64,000 nucleotides of DNA, from the IMG/VR virus record IMGVR_UViG_3300036770_008728, positions 20,407-84,406 of that record. One strand, 5' to 3'. Source of the DNA: a virus. The notes under the pieces were generated by a model, which saw only the letters and a program-made list of their open reading frames with translations, was not told the DNA's origin and did not search any database. Positions 48,963 to 58,254 of this stretch are shown here, in pieces. A program made the position numbers and the translations under genes. Numbering within the stretch: position 1 is the stretch's first letter; the number at the start of each line of letters is the position of its first letter.

Positions 48963-49544
48963 ATGGATAACCGGATGCAGTGTTTTTCACTGTTGAGCCA
49001 GTATGTGCCGGTCTTTTTGGACACGGAAACTACCGGACTGGATACCACCGCTGAGGTGCTTGAAATCAGTGTGGTGGACTGGAATGGTAATGTGCTGCTC
49101 GATACGTTGGTGAAGCCGAAAGGTTTAATCTCACCCGCTGCCTCGGCTATCCATGGTATCACTGCAGAGATGGTAGCTAACGCACCAACCTGGCCAGAAG
49201 TTCTGCCACAGCTGCAGCAAGTTCTGGCAGATAAAATGGGTGTGACCTACAACGCCGCGTTTGACCTGCGAATGATGCTTCAGAGCTCTGAGGCTTGGGG
49301 TTTGACACCTGAACCCTGTTTCGGCGCCAAAACCTTTTTCTGTGCGATGTTGGAGTACGCCCATTGGCGCAATCTTCCGGATTTTTACCGTAAACGAAAC
49401 AAATGGATAAAGCTGGAAGAAGCCTGCAGACATGAGGGGGTCGTATTACTGAATGCCCACCGTGCACTGGCCGACTGCTACATGACGCTGAACCTGGTTC
49501 GGGCCGTCCTACATAAAATTTACTATCAGAACATGACGAGGTAG
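48963..49544 (+). CDS. DnaQ-like 3'-5' exonuclease
   Basis: The 193-aa protein shows Exo I VFLDTETTGLDTTAEVLEI, Exo II YNAAFDLRMM and Exo III AHRALADCYMTLNLV of the DEDDh class. It could add proofreading or trim ends. It is separate from the polymerase's own exonuclease. Leader variant TTAGGGATCATCATG. Confidence 0.85.
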   Translation: MDNRMQCFSLLSQYVPVFLDTETTGLDTTAEVLEISVVDWNGNVLLDTLVKPKGLISPAASAIHGITAEMVANAPTWPEVLPQLQQVLADKMGVTYNAAFDLRMMLQSSEAWGLTPEPCFGAKTFFCAMLEYAHWRNLPDFYRKRNKWIKLEEACRHEGVVLLNAHRALADCYMTLNLVRAVLHKIYYQNMTR

Positions 49545-49546
49545 CC

Positions 49547-49726
49547 GTGAGTGTCGGGTCTTTAATCGTGGGTCTGTGTTTTCTGGCCGCTGGGATTGGC
49601 GGCTTCATCTTGGGTTACTTAGAAAAAAAGTCTGAAGCTGCAGAGCTCAGGCGATTCGGTGCCCCCGGTAATTTAGCGACCGATAGAAGGGAGAGTTCGG
49701 AGGATCCGACTATTCCCTTTGGCTGA
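49547..49726 (+). CDS. Single-span membrane protein
   Basis: The 59-aa protein starts at GTG 49547, two bases after the preceding stop. It has one hydrophobic helix (LIVGLCFLAAGIGGFILGYL) followed by a charged tail (EKKSEAAELRRF). Function is unknown. Confidence 0.5.
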   Translation: MSVGSLIVGLCFLAAGIGGFILGYLEKKSEAAELRRFGAPGNLATDRRESSEDPTIPFG

Positions 49727-49768
49727 TTTTAAGACTACCATTTAATAACAATTTGAGGATTAACAACT

Positions 49769-50353
49769 ATGGCACTTCTGCTGACTGCTGAGGGCTTTCA
49801 AAAGCTCTACACTGACATTCTTACCTTGCGTCAAACTTTCCTCCTGCCGGTCAATATTGGCCGCGAATTGAGCCCTGAAGAACTGGCTCAACATGAAAAA
49901 ATCTTCCGCTCTGAATTCAAAGAACTGGTTCAGGCCTCCACTCGTGTCCTGCAACTCGATGGCTTTGTTGATGCCGTGGTTACACTAATGGGGCGCATCG
50001 TTCACCGTGGCCTGCCAGATTTGGCTCATCTTTACAGCTACATGCCGGGTGAAGCCTTCTTTATCAACGAAATGCTGGTGGGTGCCGAATCGCTGGATAT
50101 GAAGTTCTGGCCGGCTTGGGATGAAATTCAGGCCAGTAACCTGAGTAAAGTCTGTCCAGATGAAGCAAACCGGGACCAGACGATCAGCCATTATGAAGTG
50201 CTGGGTGTCCCCGTGTACGCTGAAGAAACTCCAACCGGCGGCTTTGTTATCAAAGTCGCTGAAGAAGTCACCGTGAATGGTGAGCTGTATCCGAAGGGTA
50301 AATTCTTAAAGTCGGTAACGTACAACAAGCCGAATTTAAAACCGTTCGTCTGA
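49769..50353 (+). CDS. MazG/PRA-PH-like nucleotide pyrophosphohydrolase
   Basis: The 194-aa protein has helical residues 45-90 with EFKELVQASTRVLQLDGFVDAVVTLMGRIVHRG, the acidic EExxE/ExxD-like pattern of all-alpha NTP pyrophosphohydrolases as found in T5-like phages. The C-terminal part (VIKVAEEVTVNGELYPKGKFLKSVTY) has a terminal beta-hairpin typical of that phage group. Leader TTTGAGGATTAACAACTATG. Confidence 0.65.
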   Translation: MALLLTAEGFQKLYTDILTLRQTFLLPVNIGRELSPEELAQHEKIFRSEFKELVQASTRVLQLDGFVDAVVTLMGRIVHRGLPDLAHLYSYMPGEAFFINEMLVGAESLDMKFWPAWDEIQASNLSKVCPDEANRDQTISHYEVLGVPVYAEETPTGGFVIKVAEEVTVNGELYPKGKFLKSVTYNKPNLKPFV

Positions 50354-50356
50354 AAA

Positions 50357-50414
50357 TTTTAGGATTAACAAACAGGCCCGCAAATGCGGGCCTACCTGTG
50401 AAATAGGTATTGGC
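50357..50414 (+). promoter_or_regulatory. Leader followed by a stem-loop in front of the primase-helicase gene
   Basis: TTTTAGGATTAACAAACAGG is followed by AGGCCCGC-AAAT-GCGGGCCT (50374-50393) and then ATG 50415. The order leader-then-hairpin is reversed compared with the other cassettes, so this gene may be held back or regulated differently. Confidence 0.55.
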
Positions 50415-53400
50415 ATGTCAAAGCATCCTCAGATCACACTTAGTGTGTTCACGAAGTTTTCAGGACCGCTGACCAAACAACTGAGCCTGGTGAATGGCAA
50501 GGTTAACAGCGATAGTAGTGAATGTCGGATGTCAAACGGTCTGGCTGAGCGCATCACCCTCCCATTTGACCAGTTGCCCCAGTTCTTTAGTAGCCTCAAC
50601 CCAATGCAAGCTGTTGCGACTGGTTGGGTTACGACTGAAGCCGCCACTGTAGAAATTATCACTAAAGACAAATTTGAAGATAATAACTACCTGTTCCCGG
50701 CGCACGTTACTCCACAGGGTGTCTTCGCAACACGAACCCTGAAATCTATCGGCCAGTCAGGCCCATCTCTGGTTATGTTCGACCATGACCATGACGAATT
50801 CTCACCACACAATGTGCATACGCCAGAGGAGTTTATCCAGCTGCTGAGCACCGTGGTACCCGATTTTGACAAGATTACGTTCCTGCGGACTTACTCAACT
50901 TCATCGTCTGTCTATCATGCTAAGACCGGTGAGTGTCTGCGGCCGGCGGATGGCTTCCATATTTACATGGCTGTGCCAGATGGTGCGGACGTACAGCGCT
51001 TTGGTGAAGTGCTTGAGAAGCGGCTGTGGCTGGCCGGCCTTGGCTATATCAAGGTTAGTGCTCGGAACGGTAGCTCACTGAAACGAACCGTTGTAGATAC
51101 AGCGGTATTCAGTCCTGAGCGTCTGATATTCGAAGCAGGGGCAGTAATCGTCCCAGGTAATCCGATTGTTCAGCGACTGCCGCAGCCGGAATTTGTTGAA
51201 AAAGCCCTGTCGTTTTTGGATACCACAAAGCTGCTGGATCTGACTGATGATGAGGAAGAGGCTTACCAGCAAGCGGTAAAGCAGGCACAGAATACTGATG
51301 TGGTGCTGGCCTCCAAGCAACAAGTTAAAGAGCGCCTGACCGAGGATTACATTGAGCAGGCCCGCCGGCAAGGTAAGATTTTATCTCGTCGCAGTGCTCA
51401 GAAAATGGTGGAAGGTCTCGAAAAGCATATCCTCCCACCATTTCATCCAATCATTCTGAGTGATGGTACTCAGGTCTCCATCCTGGAGCTCGTCAGTAAT
51501 CCAGCGAAGTACGATGGTCGCAGCTGCTTTGACCCGCTCCGGCCGGATAAAGGTGCTGACCGCGCCAAGTTCTACGCCAACTTAGACCAGGCTGTACCAA
51601 ATCCGGTTATCCACTCGTTCGTGGAAGGCTCACGGAACTTCAACCTCCGCGAGAGTATGAAGCTGCTGGCCCAGAACATTACCGAAGATGACGGTGATGA
51701 CCTGCGGGAAATTGCGAACACTTTCACTACGATGAACCAGCGTTATGTCACGGGCATCCAGCTGGCTCCGGGTTGGAATCTGGTAAAAAGCGATAAAGGT
51801 ACCGGCAAAACAAAAGAAATTGCCGGCGTGTTGCGGGAATCCAAGATGTCGATCTTGGCGGTGACTCACCGCGTCAGTTTAACGCACTCAATCAGCCGGG
51901 ACTTTGGTCTAGCCTGTTACAACGAAGCGGAAGTCAGCGCCAGCCACGTTCTGCGCTCACAGTCCCGCCTCGGCATCTGTTACGACAGTCTGCATAAGAT
52001 TGCGGGCCAGACCTATGACGTTGTGGTGCTGGATGAAGTGACGCAGCTGATGCGCCACGTTAAATCCGGCTCAGTGAAGCAGAAGTTCATCTGTTTGAAC
52101 GTTCTGCGGAGCATCCTGTTAAACGCTAAGTACGTGATTGCCATGGATGCGGATTTGGCCGTGCCGTTTGTGGAGATCCTGCGGGACTCAGAAATCGGCT
52201 GGATGAAACCTGCAACCCCAATCAGCGTTTTCGTGAACAGCTACAAGCCGGCAAAAGAACAAAAACGTCAACTTCGGGTCTATACTCAGGATGGTTCTAA
52301 GCCAAGCGAGGTAGGCTGGACGTTGGCATTACTGGAGCATGTGCTCGACAACGGAACTTTCGTAGCGACCAATTCAAAGACGAACACCTATGACCTGGCC
52401 AACACTATCGGCCGGCAGTTGGGTATGGAGCCGACCCAGATTATCAGTGAAGGCCATTTTATCACCGAGATAAAAGGGCGCCGGATTATTACCATCACCT
52501 CGGATAACTCCGGGGATGAGCAGGTAGCCAACTTCATCACGAACCTCAACGAAGAGCTGCGGGATAGCGATATCCTGATTGCATCACCATCAGTTGGTAC
52601 AGGCGTATCCATTAACGCTGTCAACGACCAAGCTCGGTTCAGCCGGACGTTTGGCCGGTTTACTCGGCGGGCCGGTAACACCTCGGGTGACTGCAGCCAG
52701 CACTTAAGCCGGGTTCGTGAGTGCCGTGAGTTTGATTTGGTGGTAATGGACACCTCTGAAATGGATGACGTCGACCCGGATATCATCATCCAGAAAGCCA
52801 TCATCAATAAACTGCGGGTGATTGACCGTCAGGTGGAATTCACTGATTTGAACTTCTGCCCATTTACTCGGAAGTACCAGTTCAGTGACGGCTCATGGTC
52901 ACAGTGGTTGGGTAAACTCACGGCGCTGGAAAATCTGGATCGTAATGAGTTCACCAGCAACATTCTGAACCGGCTGGTCGACGAGGGTTATTCCATCGAG
53001 TATCTGGAATCCAAGGTGAACAGCGCCAAGGCTGAAGAAATCAAAGAAGGCATGGAGCTCGTCATTGAAGAGCGCAAAGCCTTTGAACTCGAACAGCTGC
53101 AGAACGCCACTCTTATTACTGACGAAGAACTGGAGACTTTGGAAACGAAGATCTCCCTGACTGTCGAAGAAAAACGCCAATTGAAGAAGCGGAAAACCGC
53201 GGACACGTTTGGCGCCTATGAACATGAACCGTTGGCTGAACTCCTGGCTCTGCCTAAGGAAAGTTACAACAGCCGCCGTAACGGCCTCATGTTCGGTATG
53301 AATGGTGAAACCCTGTTCGTCATGGACTTGGTTAACCGGTTAGACCCAGAGAAGCAGCACATCGAGAAGACCGCTCACTTTGCGAAGTGGAACCTTATGT

Positions 53401-53930
53401 GGCAAATCGCTTCGATGGTTGGTGTTAATCTGGGATCCGATGGACTCCCGCATAACACCGAGTTAATTGTCACTGACGATATACGTAATGCCATTTATGA
53501 CTTCTTGTTTGAGAACCGGGGCGATGTTCAGGTCCTGCTCAATGCCACTGTGAAATGGTACAAGAAAACTCAGCTGACTGACCGGTATAAAGCTGTTGGC
53601 CGGATCATGAGTCTGATGGGCCTAAAATTGCAACGTGTGAAGGTTGCACCGGCACTTTATGTGTATCAAATTGACAAAGAAAGATTTAACATTCTGATCG
53701 AAGATATTTGTAGAGCAAAACAACACAGCCCCTCAAATAGCTTTAAAACCTTGGTCACAACGCCAAAATTCTTGGTAAGCTATGTGGCACAGTGGTCTGC
53801 AGGAACTCCGGAACGGTTAAAAAATGTTCACAGTTATGTGAGCCGGCTACAACCGTACCAAGCATCAGTGCTTCGGGGTTTCATGCTCAGAATGATAAAA
53901 AATCACATGGAAAGTGCTGAATGTGCATAG
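50415..53930 (+). CDS. Primase-helicase (AEP primase plus SF2-like helicase, CyRepA1-like)
   Basis: The 1171-aa protein has an N-terminal archaeo-eukaryotic primase-like domain (residues 110-280) with MFDHDHDEFSPH and RTVVDTAVFSPERLIFEAG. A helicase domain follows with Walker A SDKGTGKTKEIAG (about 458), motif II VVVLDEVTQLM (about 538) and a C-terminal half with TNSKTNTYDLANTIG and ASPSVGTGVSINA. It is similar in plan to plasmid/phage initiators of the CyRepA1 and herpes UL9-type origin-binding helicases, so it is the likely replication initiator. It is the largest gene in the window. Confidence 0.75.
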   Translation: MSKHPQITLSVFTKFSGPLTKQLSLVNGKVNSDSSECRMSNGLAERITLPFDQLPQFFSSLNPMQAVATGWVTTEAATVEIITKDKFEDNNYLFPAHVTPQGVFATRTLKSIGQSGPSLVMFDHDHDEFSPHNVHTPEEFIQLLSTVVPDFDKITFLRTYSTSSSVYHAKTGECLRPADGFHIYMAVPDGADVQRFGEVLEKRLWLAGLGYIKVSARNGSSLKRTVVDTAVFSPERLIFEAGAVIVPGNPIVQRLPQPEFVEKALSFLDTTKLLDLTDDEEEAYQQAVKQAQNTDVVLASKQQVKERLTEDYIEQARRQGKILSRRSAQKMVEGLEKHILPPFHPIILSDGTQVSILELVSNPAKYDGRSCFDPLRPDKGADRAKFYANLDQAVPNPVIHSFVEGSRNFNLRESMKLLAQNITEDDGDDLREIANTFTTMNQRYVTGIQLAPGWNLVKSDKGTGKTKEIAGVLRESKMSILAVTHRVSLTHSISRDFGLACYNEAEVSASHVLRSQSRLGICYDSLHKIAGQTYDVVVLDEVTQLMRHVKSGSVKQKFICLNVLRSILLNAKYVIAMDADLAVPFVEILRDSEIGWMKPATPISVFVNSYKPAKEQKRQLRVYTQDGSKPSEVGWTLALLEHVLDNGTFVATNSKTNTYDLANTIGRQLGMEPTQIISEGHFITEIKGRRIITITSDNSGDEQVANFITNLNEELRDSDILIASPSVGTGVSINAVNDQARFSRTFGRFTRRAGNTSGDCSQHLSRVRECREFDLVVMDTSEMDDVDPDIIIQKAIINKLRVIDRQVEFTDLNFCPFTRKYQFSDGSWSQWLGKLTALENLDRNEFTSNILNRLVDEGYSIEYLESKVNSAKAEEIKEGMELVIEERKAFELEQLQNATLITDEELETLETKISLTVEEKRQLKKRKTADTFGAYEHEPLAELLALPKESYNSRRNGLMFGMNGETLFVMDLVNRLDPEKQHIEKTAHFAKWNLMWQIASMVGVNLGSDGLPHNTELIVTDDIRNAIYDFLFENRGDVQVLLNATVKWYKKTQLTDRYKAVGRIMSLMGLKLQRVKVAPALYVYQIDKERFNILIEDICRAKQHSPSNSFKTLVTTPKFLVSYVAQWSAGTPERLKNVHSYVSRLQPYQASVLRGFMLRMIKNHMESAECA

Positions 53931-53945
53931 CACATCTATTTGGAG

Positions 53946-54461
53946 ATGCGGGTGGTGAATAAGCCTATTCTAACTTTGAAACGGAATCCGACTGGGGCAG
54001 CAAAGTCCCGGTCGGCAGAAACGTCAAATTTCTCAAAACCAAAACCGGTTGAGAAGGTTCAAGCTTATCACGACTTGGGTCGGGTAATGGCCGAGCTCCG
54101 GAAAATGGGATACAAGGTGCGCTGGAAAGAGCCCCTGTCCAAAGCCATTTACCAGGAGATTCGGGCGGTACTGCCCAAAGAATTCATCTCCAGTCGGGCA
54201 CTTTATGATGCAATCGGTTACTTGGTGAAATCTATCAAGTACCTTCTGAAGATGCGGGATGGTGCGTTCCGTTACAACCTGGCCGGCAAGAAAGCCGGGA
54301 CTGTAACCGCTGAAGAATCCAAATTTGCACTGCAGGAACTGCTGAATCATCACGGTGATTACATGCGGGAACGTCGCCAGAGAGCAAAGAAGATTATCAC
54401 AGCGCACAAGCCATCTCGCTCAGGCGGACCACATGGCAAAAAACACGGGAAAGACCTCTGA
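53946..54461 (+). CDS. FinO/ProQ-domain RNA-binding protein
   Basis: The 171-aa protein has a basic disordered N-terminus (LKRNPTGAAKSRSAETSNFS). Its central domain follows the FinO/ProQ pattern: VRWKEPLSKAIYQEIRAVLP, FISSRALYDAIGYLVKSIKYLLKM, GAFRYNLAGKKAGTVTAEESKFA. The C-terminal tail is basic (RERRQRAKKIITAHKPSRSGG). Such proteins bind stem-loops with 3' tails and act as RNA chaperones. ATG 53946 is used (TTG 53940 is an alternative). It overlaps the next gene. Confidence 0.75.
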   Translation: MRVVNKPILTLKRNPTGAAKSRSAETSNFSKPKPVEKVQAYHDLGRVMAELRKMGYKVRWKEPLSKAIYQEIRAVLPKEFISSRALYDAIGYLVKSIKYLLKMRDGAFRYNLAGKKAGTVTAEESKFALQELLNHHGDYMRERRQRAKKIITAHKPSRSGGPHGKKHGKDL

Positions 54462-54843
54462 AGATATTTTCGAAAATGCGCTGACAGCCGTTGGCGCCTT
54501 TGTTCTACGCAATACCGACCTGTACGATGCGGCCAAGAAGCGGCTGGTGACAGGGAACAAACCCTCCGACTTTTTGGTGACACAAGGCGAAACCTGGTAC
54601 GCCGAGGTGAAGTCCATCGAATCCGGCAACCGCTTTAGTTTTAGCTCCATTCAGCAAGAACAATGGCGTGTGGCCACCCGAGTTAATAAAGCCGGTGGTA
54701 AGTACTTTTTCTACCTGCACTTTATGGCCGAAGACCAATGGTTCAAAGTGCCGGCTTCCGTGATATTGCAGAGTGATAAAAAGTCGCTCACACTAACCGA
54801 CGTTGCTAACCACAGAGTTTTCTTTGGGCATGTGACATCATGA
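54433..54843 (+). CDS. RecU/Hjc-like Holliday junction resolvase
   Basis: The 136-aa protein has a PD-(D/E)xK nuclease fold pattern: SEDIFENAL, KPSDFLV (Asp), TWYAEVKSIES (E-x-K), then IQQEQW and a beta-rich end. This matches the small phage resolvase/PBP-related factor group. It would resolve branched DNA before packaging. The ATG at 54433 overlaps the FinO/ProQ-type gene, linking RNA and DNA functions in one unit. Confidence 0.7.
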   Translation: MAKNTGKTSEDIFENALTAVGAFVLRNTDLYDAAKKRLVTGNKPSDFLVTQGETWYAEVKSIESGNRFSFSSIQQEQWRVATRVNKAGGKYFFYLHFMAEDQWFKVPASVILQSDKKSLTLTDVANHRVFFGHVTS

Positions 54844-54855
54844 TGACCTTTGGTT

Positions 54856-54927
54856 AAGCGGGGGGCCTTCCCCCGTTTAGTTTCAGGCTCATCATTAAAA
54901 ATTTTGGATTAACAAACAGGAATCATC
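54856..54927 (+). promoter_or_regulatory. Terminator plus conserved leader
   Basis: CGGGGG (59-64 within this stretch: 54859-54864) pairs with CCCCCG (54870-54875) and is followed by TTTAG, then ATTTTGGATTAACAAACAGG and a normal start at 54928 with GGAATC. Confidence 0.6.
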
Positions 54928-56031
54928 ATGACTATGCCATTGCATGAAGAGCGGGTTATTGCTAATTCTCGCGCTCAAGTTTTCCCAGAGTCTCCGCTGG
55001 GTATTACCTCCCCACTGAATAAATATCTCAATCATCTGTACGTTCTGGGCGACCCTCATCTGGGCCGGCGCTTTACTGCAGGTGTTCCACTGGCCAGACG
55101 CGGTGAGCGTGAAGCCGAAATTCGTGAGCTGTTCCACAGCGAAGTTGTCTGCGTTAAGCCCGGCCGGCAGTTCCACGTCTGTATGGGTGATCTGTTCGAC
55201 GGCTGGACAGTGGACAACGAAACGGTTGAGTTCGCGTACCGGACCTACAAAGAAGCCAGCTGGCGCAACCCGGCAATCACTTACATCGTATTGGGCGGCA
55301 ACCACGACAAAGCCAAGGACAAAACCAAAGTCTCCAGCTTCCAGATTTTCGCGGAGCTGTGCCGGGACCTTGAAAACGTGCACGTCCTCACAGACACCAT
55401 TATGCAGCGCTCCTTCGATGGCCTGAACTTCCTGTTCGTTCCCTGGGTGCCGTGGCATAGCAGTAACCAGCAACTTTTCATCGAGCAGCCGAAGTTCATG
55501 ACCAAAGGCGAGGACTTTAAATTCATCGCTCTGGGCCACTGGGATATCGAAGACTACGGCAAAGGTGACGACGAAGTTCCTGGCCTGATCCCCTGGCAAC
55601 ACCTGAAAGCGCCACAGTGCGAAGGCATCATTACTGGCCATTTCCACAAACGTCAGCGCACCATCATGAATGGCATTGACGTGTTTGTGTCCGGTTCTAT
55701 GGCGCCATACGCTCACGGTGAAGACGATGATAATGCTGAGGACCCGCAATACCTCACATTACCCCGTGCAGAGGTTCTGTCGCGTCTGGAGGCCGACCCG
55801 GAAGCATTCGCCAGTAAATGCCTGCGTGTGTTGCTGGCCGACGACGAAGAACCACTGGCAGACATTAACTGCCTGCAGCTGACGATGAAGCGTGGCGCCG
55901 TGGGTAAGAATGCTGATGCCGTGCTGGATGTGAAGGTCGATGATTTTTCACTGAAGGTTTTATTCGATCAAGTGATGAGCGAGAAGGGTGTTTCTGAATC
56001 CCTGACTCGTGAGCTTTGGGAAAAACTTTAG
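54928..56031 (+). CDS. SbcD/Mre11-like nuclease
   Basis: The 367-aa metallophosphoesterase has motifs GDPHLG (41-46), GDLFDG (88-93), GNHDKA (125-130), GHWD (about 204) and GHFHK (237-241). It forms the nuclease half of the Mre11-Rad50 complex with the product of 56041, as T4 gp47 and T5 D12/D13. It resects ends and processes branched or hairpin DNA. Confidence 0.9.
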   Translation: MTMPLHEERVIANSRAQVFPESPLGITSPLNKYLNHLYVLGDPHLGRRFTAGVPLARRGEREAEIRELFHSEVVCVKPGRQFHVCMGDLFDGWTVDNETVEFAYRTYKEASWRNPAITYIVLGGNHDKAKDKTKVSSFQIFAELCRDLENVHVLTDTIMQRSFDGLNFLFVPWVPWHSSNQQLFIEQPKFMTKGEDFKFIALGHWDIEDYGKGDDEVPGLIPWQHLKAPQCEGIITGHFHKRQRTIMNGIDVFVSGSMAPYAHGEDDDNAEDPQYLTLPRAEVLSRLEADPEAFASKCLRVLLADDEEPLADINCLQLTMKRGAVGKNADAVLDVKVDDFSLKVLFDQVMSEKGVSESLTRELWEKL

Positions 56032-56040
56032 GAGCAGGCC

Positions 56041-58248
56041 ATGTTAAAGCATATTAAGTACGATCTGGAATTCTCTAATGGTGCCCGCCGTAAAATGGAC
56101 ACCGAACTGTTAGCCGGCTCAACACTCATCACCGGCAAGAACGGCCGCGGCAAATCCCTAATTTTGGAGATGTTTGGCTATCTGCTGTTTGGTTCTCAAG
56201 CGCTGCGGGGTGTAGCCGCCGACTATAAAAAGATGAATGTCGAAGGTACGGTCACCATTCGTGGCCGGGACTATAAAATTGTCCGCTCGAAGTCAAAGGC
56301 GGATATTTTTGATGCCGACGGTAATGTCATCGTCACCAGTACATCCGCGGTTAACGAGCACATTACGCAGCTTCTGGGATACAACTATGATGTGTTCCGT
56401 ATCAGCAATTGGTGTGCCCAAGGGGATATCCAGGCACTGGCCAACATGAAACCAACCGAGCGGAAGGCCATGATCGACAACGTGGCCGGTTTGACGCAGC
56501 TGGACGGTCTTATTGAAATCACCAAGCAGAGCATTAAGGTTCTGAAGGCTTCGGTTAGCGCCGTTGAAAATGCGCTGGTAAAACCGCTGGAGCCAACTAA
56601 ACCTGAGGTGGCCAGGAGCTGGGCGGTGGATTCGCTTGAAGAACAGAACACTTATTTGAGTGCCGCTCAGCAATCAGAAATGAAGCTGAACATGTTCCGT
56701 GTGCCACTGGCGGGCGAGGCCCCGGCTAAAGTGCGTGATCTGGTCCTGCCGGACGAACCAGTTCCGGCGCCACTGCCTCAGCTTGGTGACGCGCCGGCGA
56801 AACCAGAACCACGGCCTTTGCCGGTGTTTGAGCGTGAGAAACCGTTCAATAGTCGTGTGGGAGAGGGGGATACCCAGACGCTTCTGGACCGGGTTCTGGA
56901 CCTGCAAGTGAACCAATTCGGGCCAAAGTACAACAAGCTGAAAGAACTCTATGCAGGGATGTACAACCGCAAGCAGCATGTGTCTGACGAGATGTTGGCC
57001 CTTTGGAGGGGCAATCCTGATTTAGATTATTGGGACGAACAGCTCCAGCAATGGCGCAATAAACAGAGCTATGAGCAGTTGCTGGCTCAAGGTGATGTTA
57101 CTTGTCCAAGCTGCCAACACAGACACCCCGTGGCGGCGGAGGCACTTGCCAAATTTAACCCTGGGTTATTTCCAAAAGCTCAACCACCAGGACATACGGA
57201 GATCCGAATCGCTCAGGAGTACTGCCAGATTGAGGCGCAGTACACAAAGCTGATCGAAGAACTTACCACCATTTTTGGCGGTGAACCTGATGCCGTAGAT
57301 AAGCAGCTGGAAGAAATTCGGGTTGAGCTGGTGAACCACAAACAGGCCGAGGCCGAATATGCTCGGGCACTGGAACATCACCAGCAGCAGTGCCAATTCA
57401 TCGAGCAGAACAACCAGCAGGCGCTTGATAACTGGAAGCAGCAATGTGACAGTCGGTTGGTTCAACATCAGCAAATGGTGGATACCGTTCGCCAGAATAA
57501 CGAGCAGCGCCACAAAGATTGGCTGGCCCAGTGCAACCAACTCCGTCAGTCGCATCAACAATCCGTGGATGCCGCTAATTTGGCTCAGCAAAAGTGGGAG
57601 AAGGACATGCAGGCTCAACGCGATGCGGAATCAGAACTGGCAGAACTGAAGCACCGTTTCGCTCAGGATTACAGCCCAGAGCGTCTGCACGAAGCCCGCC
57701 GGAGTATTGAAGAGGCTCAGAAAACGATTGCTGACTGGCGCCTGTATGACAGCTTGTTTGGCGAGTATCAGCGCCTGCTGGAAAGCTACAACCTGGCCCT
57801 CAGCCGTTGTGATAACGAACGGGCTCAAATCGAAGACCAGACTAAAGCCCAAGCCGCGCTGGTCGAGATTAAGGCCCGTGTAAAAACGTACCTCATCCCG
57901 AGCCTGAACCGGGTGTCGAGCTACCTGCTGTCAGAGATGACCGGCGGTGAGCACAGCACGGTCCTGATGGACGAGAACTTTGAAGTGTTTGTCGACGGTC
58001 AGCCATTACGCACCATGTCCGGTTCTGGCAAGGACATCACCAACCTGGCCATTCGAATCGGCCTCGGTCGGATCCTGACACACAAAGTGCTGGGTATGAT
58101 GCTGCTCGATGAAGTGGACCAAGGTATGGATGACAGCCGTGCCGCCTATACGTGGGAATGTATCGAACGCATCACCCCACAAATTGGCCAGGTACTGCAG
58201 GTCAGCCATAAAGAGCTTCGAGCAGAAAACCGGTTAGTTGTCATGTAA
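56041..58248 (+). CDS. SbcC/Rad50-like ATPase
   Basis: The 735-aa protein has Walker A GKNGRGKS (31-38), a coiled-coil middle with a zinc hook CPSCQH (about 354-359), the ABC signature TMSGSGKDITNLAIRIGL (about 658-675) and Walker B MMLLDEVDQGMDD (about 684-696). The Gln-rich coiled coil is shorter than in bacterial SbcC. It is translated right after sbcD behind AGGAGCAGGCC. Confidence 0.9.
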   Translation: MLKHIKYDLEFSNGARRKMDTELLAGSTLITGKNGRGKSLILEMFGYLLFGSQALRGVAADYKKMNVEGTVTIRGRDYKIVRSKSKADIFDADGNVIVTSTSAVNEHITQLLGYNYDVFRISNWCAQGDIQALANMKPTERKAMIDNVAGLTQLDGLIEITKQSIKVLKASVSAVENALVKPLEPTKPEVARSWAVDSLEEQNTYLSAAQQSEMKLNMFRVPLAGEAPAKVRDLVLPDEPVPAPLPQLGDAPAKPEPRPLPVFEREKPFNSRVGEGDTQTLLDRVLDLQVNQFGPKYNKLKELYAGMYNRKQHVSDEMLALWRGNPDLDYWDEQLQQWRNKQSYEQLLAQGDVTCPSCQHRHPVAAEALAKFNPGLFPKAQPPGHTEIRIAQEYCQIEAQYTKLIEELTTIFGGEPDAVDKQLEEIRVELVNHKQAEAEYARALEHHQQQCQFIEQNNQQALDNWKQQCDSRLVQHQQMVDTVRQNNEQRHKDWLAQCNQLRQSHQQSVDAANLAQQKWEKDMQAQRDAESELAELKHRFAQDYSPERLHEARRSIEEAQKTIADWRLYDSLFGEYQRLLESYNLALSRCDNERAQIEDQTKAQAALVEIKARVKTYLIPSLNRVSSYLLSEMTGGEHSTVLMDENFEVFVDGQPLRTMSGSGKDITNLAIRIGLGRILTHKVLGMMLLDEVDQGMDDSRAAYTWECIERITPQIGQVLQVSHKELRAENRLVVM

Positions 58249-58254
58249 GTCTCG

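Noticed and set aside
54895-55749. 284-codon open frame opposite the SbcD-like gene
   Set aside because: The SbcD motifs on the other strand are decisive; the antisense frame has biased composition expected of a shadow.
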